Below, piece by piece: positions 42,029-52,300 of a stretch of DNA of 64,000 bases. Both the position numbers and the translations under genes were made by a program. This DNA comes from an uncultured Chthonomonas sp. GTDB taxonomy: Bacteria; Armatimonadota; Chthonomonadetes; Chthonomonadales; Chthonomonadaceae. Each line of letters opens with the position of its first letter. Positions within the stretch are counted from its first letter, which is position 1. The stretch lies in assembly GCA_903859705.1 (NCBI GenBank), contig CAIONQ010000029.1, forward strand, positions 62,001 through 126,000. Direction: 5' to 3'. The notes beneath the pieces are model-generated. The model had not been told where the DNA came from. It saw nothing but the letters and a program-made list of their open reading frames with translations, and did not search any database.

Positions 42029-43050
42029 TACTGATCTAAATCCCTTCGCTGTCTCCGAACTGGCACGATCACCGAAACACGTGTGCCTTCGCCGGGGCTG
42101 CTATCCACACTAAGTTGGGCATGCATCTCTGCAGCCCGCTCCGTTATCCCTTCCATGCCGAAACCACGGGCACCTTCCGACCTGGAATTAGTAACAAAGC
42201 CACGTCCGGAATCTACAATAGTTAGTTGTACGGATTTTGCAGAGTAGTTCATTTCAATTTCAATTTTATCTGCACCCGAGTGGCGTAATGCGTTAGTAAC
42301 AGCCTCCTGCCCAATGCGCATGAGGTTAGCTTCGATGGATTCTGGAAGTCGATACTCCTGGCCTATTGTATTTACACTGGTTTCAACCGGGAGCCCGCGC
42401 GTCATCTCGCCAAGTAACCTTCGCAGTGATTCAATCAGCCCGAGCTCTTCAAGTGGTTTAGCGCGCAACGCCGTAACAGATCGCCGCGCCTCCTCCAGGC
42501 ATTGCTCTGCAAGCAATTTAGCCTGGTGCAGCGATGAGTTGGTATCCACGCCACCCTGTAAGCGCTCCTCCACCTGCAGTTGAATAACGATGCCAGTTAA
42601 GCCCTGTGCCAACGTGTCATGAATTTCGCGTGCCATGCGGTTACGCTCTTCAAGTATGGCAGCACTGCGTGTTGTTGCACGTACTCGTTCGGCCATATTT
42701 GCTGTGAACAGGCTCACCACAAGAAACATCGCCAGAAGCACCACGTCATGGGCGGAGCCGATGTGCATGGAGAATAGCGGCTCGATAAAGAAGTAGTCCC
42801 ACAGTGCTACGCTAAGCACTGCTGCAGCAATTGCCGGACGCGCACCGTAGCGGTTAGCACACAGCGCTACGATTGGTAGGTATAGCAGATCTACATCGTG
42901 AGATAGGTTCCAGTCGCGCCCTGCCAACAAAAACAGGCCGGTTGCGCCAAGCACAAGCCCGGTTGCCGCAGTATAGGCAGGCATCTCTGCTGCCGGGCTG
43001 CGCAATACTGGGATATCCGGTACATTAACATTTTTTTTCAAGCGCATCAT
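42028..43050 (-). CDS. Membrane histidine kinase with DUF4118 sensor
   Basis: The 340-residue protein has a DUF4118 module (four-helix membrane part as in KdpD, about residues 22-118, YLPIVALCANRYGARPAI). A HisKA_3 dimerisation helix with the phosphoacceptor His144 (EERNRMAREIHDTLAQGL) and a HATPase domain (IGQEAVTNALRHSGA, VDSGRGF, GFGMEGI) follow. It is a NarX/DesK-type kinase. ATG 43050 is chosen; an ATG follows at 43047. A strong terminator separates it from amt upstream. Confidence 0.93.
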   Translation of the reverse strand: MMRLKKNVNVPDIPVLRSPAAEMPAYTAATGLVLGATGLFLLAGRDWNLSHDVDLLYLPIVALCANRYGARPAIAAAVLSVALWDYFFIEPLFSMHIGSAHDVVLLAMFLVVSLFTANMAERVRATTRSAAILEERNRMAREIHDTLAQGLTGIVIQLQVEERLQGGVDTNSSLHQAKLLAEQCLEEARRSVTALRAKPLEELGLIESLRRLLGEMTRGLPVETSVNTIGQEYRLPESIEANLMRIGQEAVTNALRHSGADKIEIEMNYSAKSVQLTIVDSGRGFVTNSRSEGARGFGMEGITERAAEMHAQLSVDSSPGEGTRVSVIVPVRRQRRDLDQ

Positions 43051-43114
43051 ATCTGCAATTTTACCAGTTATACAACGAATGCATTCTGTGTGCAGATAAT
43101 TGCTCGTTGGTAAC

Positions 43115-43148
43115 AAAATGGGCCGGCGCTCGAAAGAGCGCCGGCCCA
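43115..43148 (-). terminator. Terminator of amt
   Basis: A 13-bp GC-rich stem (43119-43131 with 43136-43148) is capped by a four-base loop. On the minus strand it is followed by TTTTG. It lies 27 bases after the amt stop and before the kinase gene. Confidence 0.92.
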
Positions 43149-43174
43149 CGTAGATTTAGCCTTTAAGCGGCGAA

Positions 43175-44746
43175 TTACTCGCCAGTGGCTGGGCCATGAG
43201 CCGGGTTTGCATCGTGCAGAACAAACTCCGGATAAGCTCCAATTCCATGTTCGTGAATATCCAGACCCTCGAGCTCGCCCTCTTTGGAGACGCGCAGAGT
43301 GCCAGTTGCTTTTACAGCAAACATCAGGATAAGGGCAATCGCAAACGTTGCCAGTGTGATAATGAGGTTGCCAATAACCTGAGCCTTCAGCAAGCCCATA
43401 CCACCACCATACAGCAGTCCCTTAAGCCGCGTTGCACCGGGATCGGATCCCAGAGAGTTAGCTGCACCGAAGGAGCCAGTTGCAAACAAACCGAGTGAGA
43501 TGGTTCCCCAGATTCCACACATTCCGTGAACAGGAACAGCCCCGATCGGATCATCAATGCGCAGGTACTCCAGAAGGTTAATACCCATTACAACGATGAC
43601 ACCAGCAACAAGGCCTATTGCGATTGATCCCGTTGGGCTTACCCAGTAGCAGGGGCAGGTGATTGCAACCAGGCCAGCCAGGAAGCCGTTAACAGTGAAG
43701 CCAAGGTCCCACTTCTTGGTTTGTGGGAAGGCATAGAACATTGCAGAAAGGCCGGCGGCGCAGGCAGCCAGAGTTGTGTTGGTAGCAACTCGGCCACAGC
43801 CCTGGAAATCCATTGCAGAAAGCGTGGAGCCCGGGTTAAATCCGTACCAACCGAACCAGAGGATCAGGCCGCCAACAGCAGCAATCACCAGATCGTGCGG
43901 GAGCATTGGGCCGCCGCCATCGCGCTTGAACTTTCGACCAAGGCGCGGGCCAAGGGCAATAGAACCTGCGAGGGCGATTACGCCGCCGATTGTGTGTACA
44001 ACCGTAGAACCTGCGAAATCGTGGAAGCTATTGCCGAGAGTCGGCAGGAACATATCCTTCGCACCCATGGTTACCAGGAAACCATCTGGCCCCCATGCCC
44101 AGTGGCCGATAATTGGATAGATGAAACCGGACACACCTACGCTATACAGCAGATCACCGATAAACCCTGTTCGGCCGATCATTGCGCCGGAGGTAATGGT
44201 GGAGCAGGTATCTGCAAAAGCAAACTGGAAGAGCCAGAATGCCAGGAAGGATACACCTGTAGACTCGTAAGTGGAAGGAATATTGTTGAGGAAGTACCAG
44301 TTATGGCCCTTGCCGTCGCCGCTTCCGATCCAGGGGCTTCCGTGGCCGAACATGAATGCAAAGCCGAATGCGTAGAACAGTAGTCCGCAAAGGCAGGTAT
44401 CTACGATACACTCCATCAGCACGTTCACGGTTTCACGGGAGCGGCAGAAGCCAGCCTCCAGCATTGTGAACCCTACCTGCATACCAAAAACGAGGAATGC
44501 GGCCAGCAGAACCCAGAGTGTGTTGATCGGGTTAACGATGTCGTTGCCCTTGAGCACCGGATCATCGGCATGTGCAGCGCCACCAATCACTCCAGATAAC
44601 AGGGCAAACACCATGGCCAGAATAGCCAGTGCGCCAAGCTTGCCTGCAAACAGGGTGAGGCCATAGCGCCTCCACTCGGGGTCGGAAATGCGCTGCCGCA
44701 TCCGCGACAGCTTGTAAGCTCTGGTTTCACTGCGTGAAGACGTCAA
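43175..44746 (-). CDS. amt: Ammonium transporter
   Basis: The 523-residue protein has eleven membrane segments of the Amt/MEP/Rh family with GFTMLEAGFCRSRETVNVLMEC, the signature DFAGSTVVHTIGG (pore His), and GFNPGSTL. A hydrophilic N-terminal extension of about 30 residues precedes the first helix, and there is a C-terminal regulatory tail. It imports ammonium. TTG 44746 is the start indicated by GGAGGA nine bases upstream. The GlnK partner is not in the window. glnA (24086) is also unaccompanied by regulators. A palindrome at 44794-44810 lies upstream. Confidence 0.95.
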   Translation of the reverse strand: MTSSRSETRAYKLSRMRQRISDPEWRRYGLTLFAGKLGALAILAMVFALLSGVIGGAAHADDPVLKGNDIVNPINTLWVLLAAFLVFGMQVGFTMLEAGFCRSRETVNVLMECIVDTCLCGLLFYAFGFAFMFGHGSPWIGSGDGKGHNWYFLNNIPSTYESTGVSFLAFWLFQFAFADTCSTITSGAMIGRTGFIGDLLYSVGVSGFIYPIIGHWAWGPDGFLVTMGAKDMFLPTLGNSFHDFAGSTVVHTIGGVIALAGSIALGPRLGRKFKRDGGGPMLPHDLVIAAVGGLILWFGWYGFNPGSTLSAMDFQGCGRVATNTTLAACAAGLSAMFYAFPQTKKWDLGFTVNGFLAGLVAITCPCYWVSPTGSIAIGLVAGVIVVMGINLLEYLRIDDPIGAVPVHGMCGIWGTISLGLFATGSFGAANSLGSDPGATRLKGLLYGGGMGLLKAQVIGNLIITLATFAIALILMFAVKATGTLRVSKEGELEGLDIHEHGIGAYPEFVLHDANPAHGPATGE

Positions 44747-45534
44747 AATCAGCTTCCTCCTCTGTATTTAGCCACAGAAGCAGCGCTCGCACAGTAATGC
44801 TTAGCATTACCGGCAAGGTTACATTGGTCTGTTTGAATGGGGGATAGGCTGCCCGGATTGCAACGCTACAGCGCCGCAATTGGGCGCAGGGTGCAACAGG
44901 AACAGAGATCCCTGGACTAACTGCTTCGTCGGAAGAAAGTCTCAGGTGTGGGGATACAGAGCAGGTGCTCCATATGGGTGCTCAACGCAGAGCAGATTTT
45001 GGCACGGGGCATTGTGCCATCTACAATACAGGTGAAGGGAAATCGGGATGCTTCCAAAAATTCTCCTGGGTTCTAAAATTCTCCAGTCCGCTCCACACAT
45101 TTGGGTTGGATTGCTAGAGAAAAAAAGTCAGGGACTACGCCGTCACCATAACCAAAGAGAAACAGCCGGCAACGTCAATGTCGCTGGAGGAAGCATGAAA
45201 AGTATACGGGCGTGCGCCCTATTGGAACAATCCGCCAATAAGCATATCAAAAACTATGTAATAAAGTATATCGATGACTATGTAGGCGTAGATATGGCGT
45301 GGATGCCTGCAGCAACTCTGAAAGTTTGGACATACCGACAAGATTTATCAAGCGCGTGTTACTAATTTACAATTATGCCCGGCACATGTGTTAAGACCGT
45401 ATCCCTGTGTAGATGTTAGACATAGGTAGTTAATTTGCCACCTATGTGCGGTTGAACTATCCATTTCCACACTGAAGCACACCCACGATAACTTTGTGCA
45501 GGGTATCGCCCTGTGTGGGCCTAAAATAGGGTCC
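44747..45534. other. Long intergenic region with a palindrome upstream of amt
   Basis: This region of 788 bases contains GTAATGC/GCATTAC (44794-44810), a 17-bp inverted repeat 48 bases before the amt start. A candidate 105-codon + strand frame (45048-45365) has no ribosome site and atypical composition, so I leave it out. No RNA gene was recognised. Confidence 0.45.
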
Positions 45535-48057
45535 ATGGAAAACTCTGCTCTTCGAATCCGTCTGGCGCAACTGGCCACCCTGTGTATCTTCTTACTTATA
45601 AAGCTGCCAGGGGCAGCTGCAAACCCGGCGACCGGTATTACCTTCACAACTTCTTTTACCAGGGTAAGAATAAGTGCAACTGGCGACATATGTTCGCTAG
45701 TTGGGAAGAGCTCTGGAAGAGAGTATAGCCCTGCAGGGCATCCGTCGCCGTTGCTGAGCCTGCAGAAGCGCGAAGCTGTTGTCACTCCCATCTCGGCTAC
45801 GTTCGCCTCACACCGGGCAGTTACAGATATTACGCTGCGCTACGCCGGTGGCATAACTGCCATTGTTAGAGCAGAGGCCAGGAAGTACTACATCCGGTTT
45901 CAGCTACTATCGCTTACGCCGCGGGCTGGAGTTGATTGTGTGGTTTGGGGGCCGGTACATACTACTCTCTCTGGTCGAATCGGTGACCTCATTGGAGTTG
46001 TACACAGCGTTCACCATGACTGGGCCATAGGCATGGTTGGGTTAAATGATAACACCATCGGTGGTCCGCCTTCGGAGAGCGACTTTTTCCAGATGGGGTA
46101 CTACATACACTCCACCAATCCGGCTGAGCACCCTGCCCCATCTCCCTATCGGGAGGGGCAACGGCTGGGAGTGGGCGGTGATGGTAAGAATGACGTAGCA
46201 TTCTTCAGCCATCCTGAGGAGTTCTTTCAGTTTGTAGTGGGCAGTGCTGCGCGCGTCGAGCCCGAGACTGGTTCCTCGGTAACTTACCATTCGCGAGATA
46301 GGCGCAAGCCCTATACATTTCTGTTTTCATTGCTTCCAGATTTTCCAGATTCATTGCCGAGGCATCAGATAACCGATCCCGTGGATGCAGACTTTATCGG
46401 CTCTGCCGTTGCCCTGTATGCCTGCCCAGAGCAACGCGGATTAACGGTTATCGAAAACATAATTCTTGCGGAAGGGCTGCCTCATATCACGCGGGATGGT
46501 ATCTGGATACGAGATCCACGTGCCGAAAAGCCCGATATGGCGTGGTATGGCCCGCACGACAAACTAATAGAATATGCAGATGCTCTTGGCCTGAAAGCCG
46601 TTCAAGATGAATCCCTGGGTGAGTACTATCCCAACCCTGCGGATAGGTGGGCTGGCAAACGCGTAGGCTACTCCGGCGGCAGAAGTACCACTATCAAAGA
46701 GTTTACTGAGGAGGCCAGCAAGCACGGCATTCTGTATGGCCTTCATACTCTGTGTACCTTCATACAGCCACACAGCAGCGATGTGCACCCAATCCCCAAC
46801 CCGCACCTACAAACTGTATTGAGAACCAATATCACGGCAGCTATAACTGCCACGGATACGGATCTAACAGTGGCAGATAGTTCCTATCTCGCAGAGCCGG
46901 GCACGTGGCATGGGGGGCCAAACGAGAGCGTATTGCGCATCGGCACCGAATTGCTTACCTACAAAGGCATCACTTCCTCTGCACCTTACGCTCTAACTGG
47001 CGTAAAACGTGGCCAGTACGGTACACATGCCTCCGCACATAAGGTAGGCGATGAGGTAGCCAAACTGCAGATGAATTGCTACCACGGCTTTGTGCCAGAT
47101 ATGAAGTTGCTGCTTGATTACGCAGATTATTACGCTGCCCTGCTAAATGATGGCGGCATGCAGTACATCGATTTTGATGGCCTGGAGAGCACCCTGTATC
47201 AGAACCAGGGATACTACGCTGTGCGTTCATTCTTTCGTCGGCTGTTCGATTCTTATCAAAAGCTTAGCGGTGGTAAGTATTTGCGCGTTATGGCCTCGGC
47301 AACATTCCCTGGCGGCTGGGAGTACGAAAGCGTTGGCAATGTTGGGGGCGGAACGCAAAATTTTGATCCGGTTGCAAACAAATGGGGAATAGAAGGCAAA
47401 GATATCCGCAATGGATACGAAAACAGCTACTACCCCGGTACGTTCGGAATCCAGAGCTACTCCAGCAATTGGAGTGTTTATGATGCAGAAAACCTGCAGG
47501 CAAAATCGATTGGCTGGGGAGCCACCTATATGCTGGGGCTGAGCGAGAATAGCGTTGAGCGCAGTGGCGAGAAACAACGCATCTTTAGCCAGTTTAAAAT
47601 GTGGGAAGATGCCAGGGCAGCTGGCTTCTTTACTCCTGCACTTAAGGCACAACTCCGAGATATGACCCGCAAGTTCCACCTGGTACGCCGTGGAAACTCA
47701 TACAGGGTGTTGCCGGTTGCAGAGCTGCGCGGAAGTGGCCAGGATAAAAGCACATCGGTCTCCCTTAGTAACCCGTTTGCCGCACAACCACTGGAGCTTG
47801 CACTGCAAATGCGAGCTGATACAAATGTAATCGACCTGCTGTTGCCAGACGGCACCGCGATGCACCTCGCCAGCAAAGTATCAAAAGGCCATTTCGTGAT
47901 AATTCGTGAGGGGAAGGCCTATGTCGCCGATTCTGCACGCAAAAGGCTAACTGACATTGCACTGAATCGGGTTCCCATATTGCCGGCAAGAACCTCTACC
48001 ATCCAGGTGCTGTCTCAGGCGCCATACGATGTTACTGTATGGGCACTTGGAAGGTAG
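45535..48057 (+). CDS. Secreted putative glycoside hydrolase, family not recognised
   Basis: The 840-residue protein has a signal peptide (to about residue 29) and a beta-rich N-terminal domain (about 30-310). A TIM-barrel-like region (about 320-660) has DEYLE-type acidic stretches (VQDESLGEYYP, MQYIDFDGLE). Late beta-sandwich repeats follow. Candidate catalytic acids are the D in IDFDG and E in QDESLGE, by analogy with GH36/GH31-type barrels. I do not recognise a CAZy family with confidence. ATG 45535 is chosen as start of the signal peptide. No partner gene is adjacent. Confidence 0.6.
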   Translation: MENSALRIRLAQLATLCIFLLIKLPGAAANPATGITFTTSFTRVRISATGDICSLVGKSSGREYSPAGHPSPLLSLQKREAVVTPISATFASHRAVTDITLRYAGGITAIVRAEARKYYIRFQLLSLTPRAGVDCVVWGPVHTTLSGRIGDLIGVVHSVHHDWAIGMVGLNDNTIGGPPSESDFFQMGYYIHSTNPAEHPAPSPYREGQRLGVGGDGKNDVAFFSHPEEFFQFVVGSAARVEPETGSSVTYHSRDRRKPYTFLFSLLPDFPDSLPRHQITDPVDADFIGSAVALYACPEQRGLTVIENIILAEGLPHITRDGIWIRDPRAEKPDMAWYGPHDKLIEYADALGLKAVQDESLGEYYPNPADRWAGKRVGYSGGRSTTIKEFTEEASKHGILYGLHTLCTFIQPHSSDVHPIPNPHLQTVLRTNITAAITATDTDLTVADSSYLAEPGTWHGGPNESVLRIGTELLTYKGITSSAPYALTGVKRGQYGTHASAHKVGDEVAKLQMNCYHGFVPDMKLLLDYADYYAALLNDGGMQYIDFDGLESTLYQNQGYYAVRSFFRRLFDSYQKLSGGKYLRVMASATFPGGWEYESVGNVGGGTQNFDPVANKWGIEGKDIRNGYENSYYPGTFGIQSYSSNWSVYDAENLQAKSIGWGATYMLGLSENSVERSGEKQRIFSQFKMWEDARAAGFFTPALKAQLRDMTRKFHLVRRGNSYRVLPVAELRGSGQDKSTSVSLSNPFAAQPLELALQMRADTNVIDLLLPDGTAMHLASKVSKGHFVIIREGKAYVADSARKRLTDIALNRVPILPARTSTIQVLSQAPYDVTVWALGR

Positions 48058-48306
48058 ATAGACCTCCACTGCGCCTACGGTTGCCAGGCTCATACACCGT
48101 GTTACCAGTGCCTTTTTTGGCAGGCGCCCTTTATTCATCAACATGGCGCATTAGAAGCACGAAAAGGTAGTTTACACCCGGCACACCGCCATTGGTAGGA
48201 ATTTGGATTTTAGGTAGACATAAATACGCTTTATTAGATATACTATTTTTGTTGTTAGAATCGTCTTACAAACCTGTGTACTGAGGGTGATGGGTGGGAA
48301 GATGCA

Positions 48307-49326
48307 ATGACTATAAAACAGCAACGCAAGCGGGTTACCCGGGAACCCAGAGTAGATTGGGATGGTGCCTGGAAAGAGGCCATACAGCAGCTGTTTGGCC
48401 CATTTCTGGAGCTGTTGTTTCCAGAGTTATTTGCACTGGTAGATTGGGCCATTCCACCAGTGTTTCTGGAGCAGGAGTTTCGGCTAATAAGGCGCCGTGC
48501 TAAAATCGGCAAGCGCTCAGTGGATAAGCTGGCTCGGGTGCAAACGGTAGATGGATTGCTGCGAACATTGCTAATCCACATGGAGTTTCAGAATCAGGTA
48601 GATGAAGATATAGAGGAGCGGTTGTATACTTATAATACTTCCATCTCCCTGATATTGCAGGAGCAAGTAGTTACAGTAGCAGTGCTTGGAGATAGCGATT
48701 CGGATTGGAAGCCAGATACGTACTCCTTCGCAACCGGTGGGTTCAATGTTTGTATGCGTTTCCCAATTGCCAAGTTGCTGGATTACAGCAGCCAATGGGA
48801 TATGCTGGAGGCAAGCACCAACCCATTTGCAGTGGTGGTGATGGCGCACCTGAAGTCGCTTGAAACGTATGGACAACCAGAGACGCGGTTTGAGTGGAAG
48901 CTGCGCATAGCAGAATCGCTGTATGCGCAAACAGGTTCCCATTCTAAAGAGAAGATAGAGCAGTTGATACTGTTTATCGATCTGCTTATGCCACAAACCG
49001 AACAGTATGAGACTACTTATGTAGCCCGCGTTCACGAATTAGAGGAGCAGCAAACCGTGAAAACACTGGCACCTATGCAAAAGCTATTTATTAAGCAGGG
49101 CCGTCAAGAAGGTCGACAAGAGGGCATGTTGGAAGGTCGACAAGAGGGCATGTTGGAAGGCCGACAGGAAGGCATGCACCTGTTGCTTCTGGCACAAATA
49201 GCGGCTCGCTTTGGCGAAGTTCCTGAAGAAATTGAAGTTAAGGTTCAGGGTCTTTCTGTGGATGCTGCCAGAGAAGTAGCGATCAAACTAATCACCGCAA
49301 CAAGCCTGGCAGATCTCGGGTTGTAA
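48307..49326 (+). CDS. Rpn/PD-(D/E)XK family putative nuclease-transposase
   Basis: The 339-residue protein shows the Rpn/DUF4351-type layout. WKEAIQQLFGPFLELLFPEL lies at the start, IHMEFQNQVD (about residues 94-103) carries the Glu/Gln of the nuclease core, ERLYTYNT follows, and the C-terminal helical part is Lys/Glu-rich. Members promote recombination or are called transposases (not IS elements). GRQEGMLE repeats around residue 270 reflect a perfect DNA tandem repeat. GGTGGGAAG precedes the ATG. No inverted repeats were found at its ends. Confidence 0.82.
   Translation: MTIKQQRKRVTREPRVDWDGAWKEAIQQLFGPFLELLFPELFALVDWAIPPVFLEQEFRLIRRRAKIGKRSVDKLARVQTVDGLLRTLLIHMEFQNQVDEDIEERLYTYNTSISLILQEQVVTVAVLGDSDSDWKPDTYSFATGGFNVCMRFPIAKLLDYSSQWDMLEASTNPFAVVVMAHLKSLETYGQPETRFEWKLRIAESLYAQTGSHSKEKIEQLILFIDLLMPQTEQYETTYVARVHELEEQQTVKTLAPMQKLFIKQGRQEGRQEGMLEGRQEGMLEGRQEGMHLLLLAQIAARFGEVPEEIEVKVQGLSVDAAREVAIKLITATSLADLGL
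49099..49176 (+). repeat. 24-bp tandem repeat in the Rpn-like gene
   Basis: Two perfect 24-bp units (49111-49134 and 49135-49158) encode GRQEGMLE twice and are flanked by a diverged partial unit on each side. The unit is a multiple of three, so copy changes keep the frame. The repeat could vary in number between isolates. Confidence 0.9.
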
Positions 49327-49376
49327 TCCTATAGTGATGGGCGTTGTAACTCAGTGCTGCAACTGCTTCTGCTTTT

Positions 49377-52300
49377 TCAATGCACCCCCGGCATCTGTAA
49401 TTTCAGTAGATGCGCGCCCCCATCGTCCGAACGATATAGGCCATCGCTAAATAGGAACCACCATCGGTCTCCATTCGCTCTGTCTGGCGCTATTGCGATG
49501 AGGCCACCCGCGGCAGGGCCGCCCTGCATCTTTATCCACGACCACTCAAATGCCCATTGCGTGCTGAGTGAAACACGATGCATATCTGCTGGCAGCAAGC
49601 TCATAGTTAAGAAGCGACCAAACTTATCTTCCCCGCGTGCCGATGCGCCCAATGCCGTGCAAGGGGACAGCCAATCCAGGCTTTTCTGAGGTGGAAACAG
49701 GCTCATATGCCCGCCGCTGTTGCTCTGAACTCCATGGCTTGTGGCATAGGTAAACTCGTAAATGTTCTGGGTAGCCTTATCAAAAGCAATATTGTAAAAG
49801 CCAGTATCTGGCCTTTCATCCAGCAGGCTCAGAGTCTGAACCCCATCCGGTGAACTATAGCTCCGAGAGTTCTTCGTGCTGGTTGTTACCTTTGGCGTGC
49901 CGCGCCCTAGCAGCGCCATAAAGGCATCCGGGCAGGTTGTTATCCCAATCTGGGTTTTGCCACGAGCAGTTGCCGGGTAGTATCGCTCCCAGGGCCAAAC
50001 GGTAACAGCGGTTATCCGTTCTCCCTGCAAACCTATACGTGTCCAGGTTCGGCCAGAATCCGGGCTCTTAAATAGCCCTGCCGATTCGCATCCAACATAA
50101 ACTATCTCGGGGTTTCGCAGGTCGAACCCAATCACCTCACCACAGAGAGAAGAGGGGCCTTCACCGTCAAAGTCGCCGGGGAATATGAGTTTATCCCAGG
50201 TGTCACCACCATCTTCCGAGCGCCATAAGGCACTACCGTTGCCATTGCCGCCGCCCCGAAAAACTACACGCGGGTTGGCCGGGTGGATGGCAATGCTGCG
50301 CACACTCAAATCTGGCCCCGTAATCCCGGCATTGCATGCTCGCCAGGTATTTCCGCCATCCTCAGATCTCAACACGCCGTCCCCGGCAGATCGCACCATC
50401 ACTACTTTCGGGTTAGAGAGGGAAACCACTACACCAGTAAGCCGATTGCCGGCTGTGCGCCCATCCGTAATGGCTGCTGGGGCAGGCAGTGTAATGGCAT
50501 TATCTGAAACTACGCTTAGCCTGGATACTGAGGCGCTGTAGTGGGCTCTGGCCTCCTGTGGGAGTGCGCTTAAGAACAGGCCCACGCTCATTTCAGGGCG
50601 CGCCCTACGGTACTGGTAGCCCCCAAGCTGCCACTCGGTGCCGTTTGCAGATGTCCAGGCGGTAAAGGCATTTCCCCGGCGCTGAATACGTAGCCACGAG
50701 TGGCCGTGTGGCATTTCGTAAGATGCGATGCGTTCAGCACCCAGGTCCGAGTTATCCGGAGAGCACCGCAGGCCATCGGCTGCAGTTTGCACCAGGTGGA
50801 AGTCTGTGCCCCATTCCCAGTTCATACCATCTGCCTTTTCGCGCGCGGTTAGCCCAACCCACGCTCGGCGGTTAACGGGTTCACCGTGGCTGCCATTGTA
50901 GGCATCCACATGGCAGGTTGCCGTAAAGTCACCGGTTATCTGTTTACTTACGGTATGCATTCCGCTGCCGAAGAACTGAAAAGCATCTGGCGCAATTTGG
51001 GTTATGTTATGAGGAGCACGCTGGTCGCCAACGTTATGGGCTGTCCACTCTGCCGATATGGTGTCTGCCCGGATGGCAAGCGTGGTTTTGATTGTATCCA
51101 CGGTGTGGTTACGATCGTAAATCACTCTTGCCCACAGTGTGTTGCTACCGGCAGGCAGTGGGCCGTGGTATACAAGGCTTCCGTCCGTGGCAGCAGAAGA
51201 GGCAAGCTGCAGACTGCCCAGGTAGAGGGCAATTCTATCCAAATGCCTTCCATTTGTTGTCACCTTTACGCGCACGTCTGCAGTTCCCAGGCCCATGTCT
51301 CGGGCGGTTATATCTGCTTCTGGCAGGTGGGAAGCAGGCAGGTACAGGCTCTCGGGGCCAATTGGGCTTCGTTTTAACCCGGGGCCTTCCCAGCTAAGTT
51401 CAAAGTTTTGAGCGGGTAACGCATCGTACAGGTACTCCAGCGAAATGGGGTGCATACCTGCAGAAAGCCCAATGCTGGCGGTGCGGCGGGTAGATCCGTG
51501 TTGTCCGTCCCACTCCAGTACCGTCGTGTTGCCAATCTTAAGCCTGTAGGCGCCATCAATCTGTGCAGAAAAAAGGTACATCCCAGATGCGGGTACCTTT
51601 AGTAGGCCCGTAAACTGCAGGGCACTGCCTGCGGTTTGCTCCTCCAGTACACTCAGATCGAATCCTCGAGAAATACCCGAGCGCTGTGGCTTACCTGTCT
51701 TTGCCTCGTTTAAATAGATCCATCGGTGCTGTTCGTCCGGAACTTGCAGTGGGCTGTAAAAGTAACTGCGGTTGCGAGCTGTCTCTTTCAAAAGCGATAC
51801 ATAGGTTAGCCCGGGCCGCACCGTTGAAACAGGGGTTGCTAGCTGCAATGCCGGCAGGGGCGTGGCCCGCAAAACAACCGGTTTGGAGGTTTGATCAAAT
51901 ACGTCGGTTATAGTAAGGCGTACCCACGGTGCGGTTACAGCTGAGCTGGCGGATACTCTTGCAATGCTTACACCCGGCATTCTCTCTTCATGGGTGGCCA
52001 GCGGGGCTCCTTTGCAATCCGATGTGCGGAAAAGCGCAATGCGGTAAGATAGCTGCGGTGCGGCCGTATCTGGCACATGCCACTTAACCATTACCTGGCC
52101 ACCAACGCTCTGCGCCTCTACTCCTGTTACCGCAGCGGCATCCAGAGTGGGCCTCTCTGGCTGCATTACCTTAAATTCAAATCGTTTATCGCCCGCAAGT
52201 GGGCGGCCAGTTAGCCGCATGGGTATCAGGTCGGAGCGTTGAGCATACTCAATTGCTGCGTATTCATGATCGCCTTCCAATACCTTGTTGACAACCACAT

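Noticed and set aside
45048-45365. 105-codon + strand frame before the barrel protein
   Set aside because: No ribosome site, no recognised motif, and composition unlike neighbouring genes.
48058-49376. Insertion sequence around the Rpn-like gene
   Set aside because: No terminal inverted repeats or target-site duplications are visible, so the gene is not treated as a mobile element.
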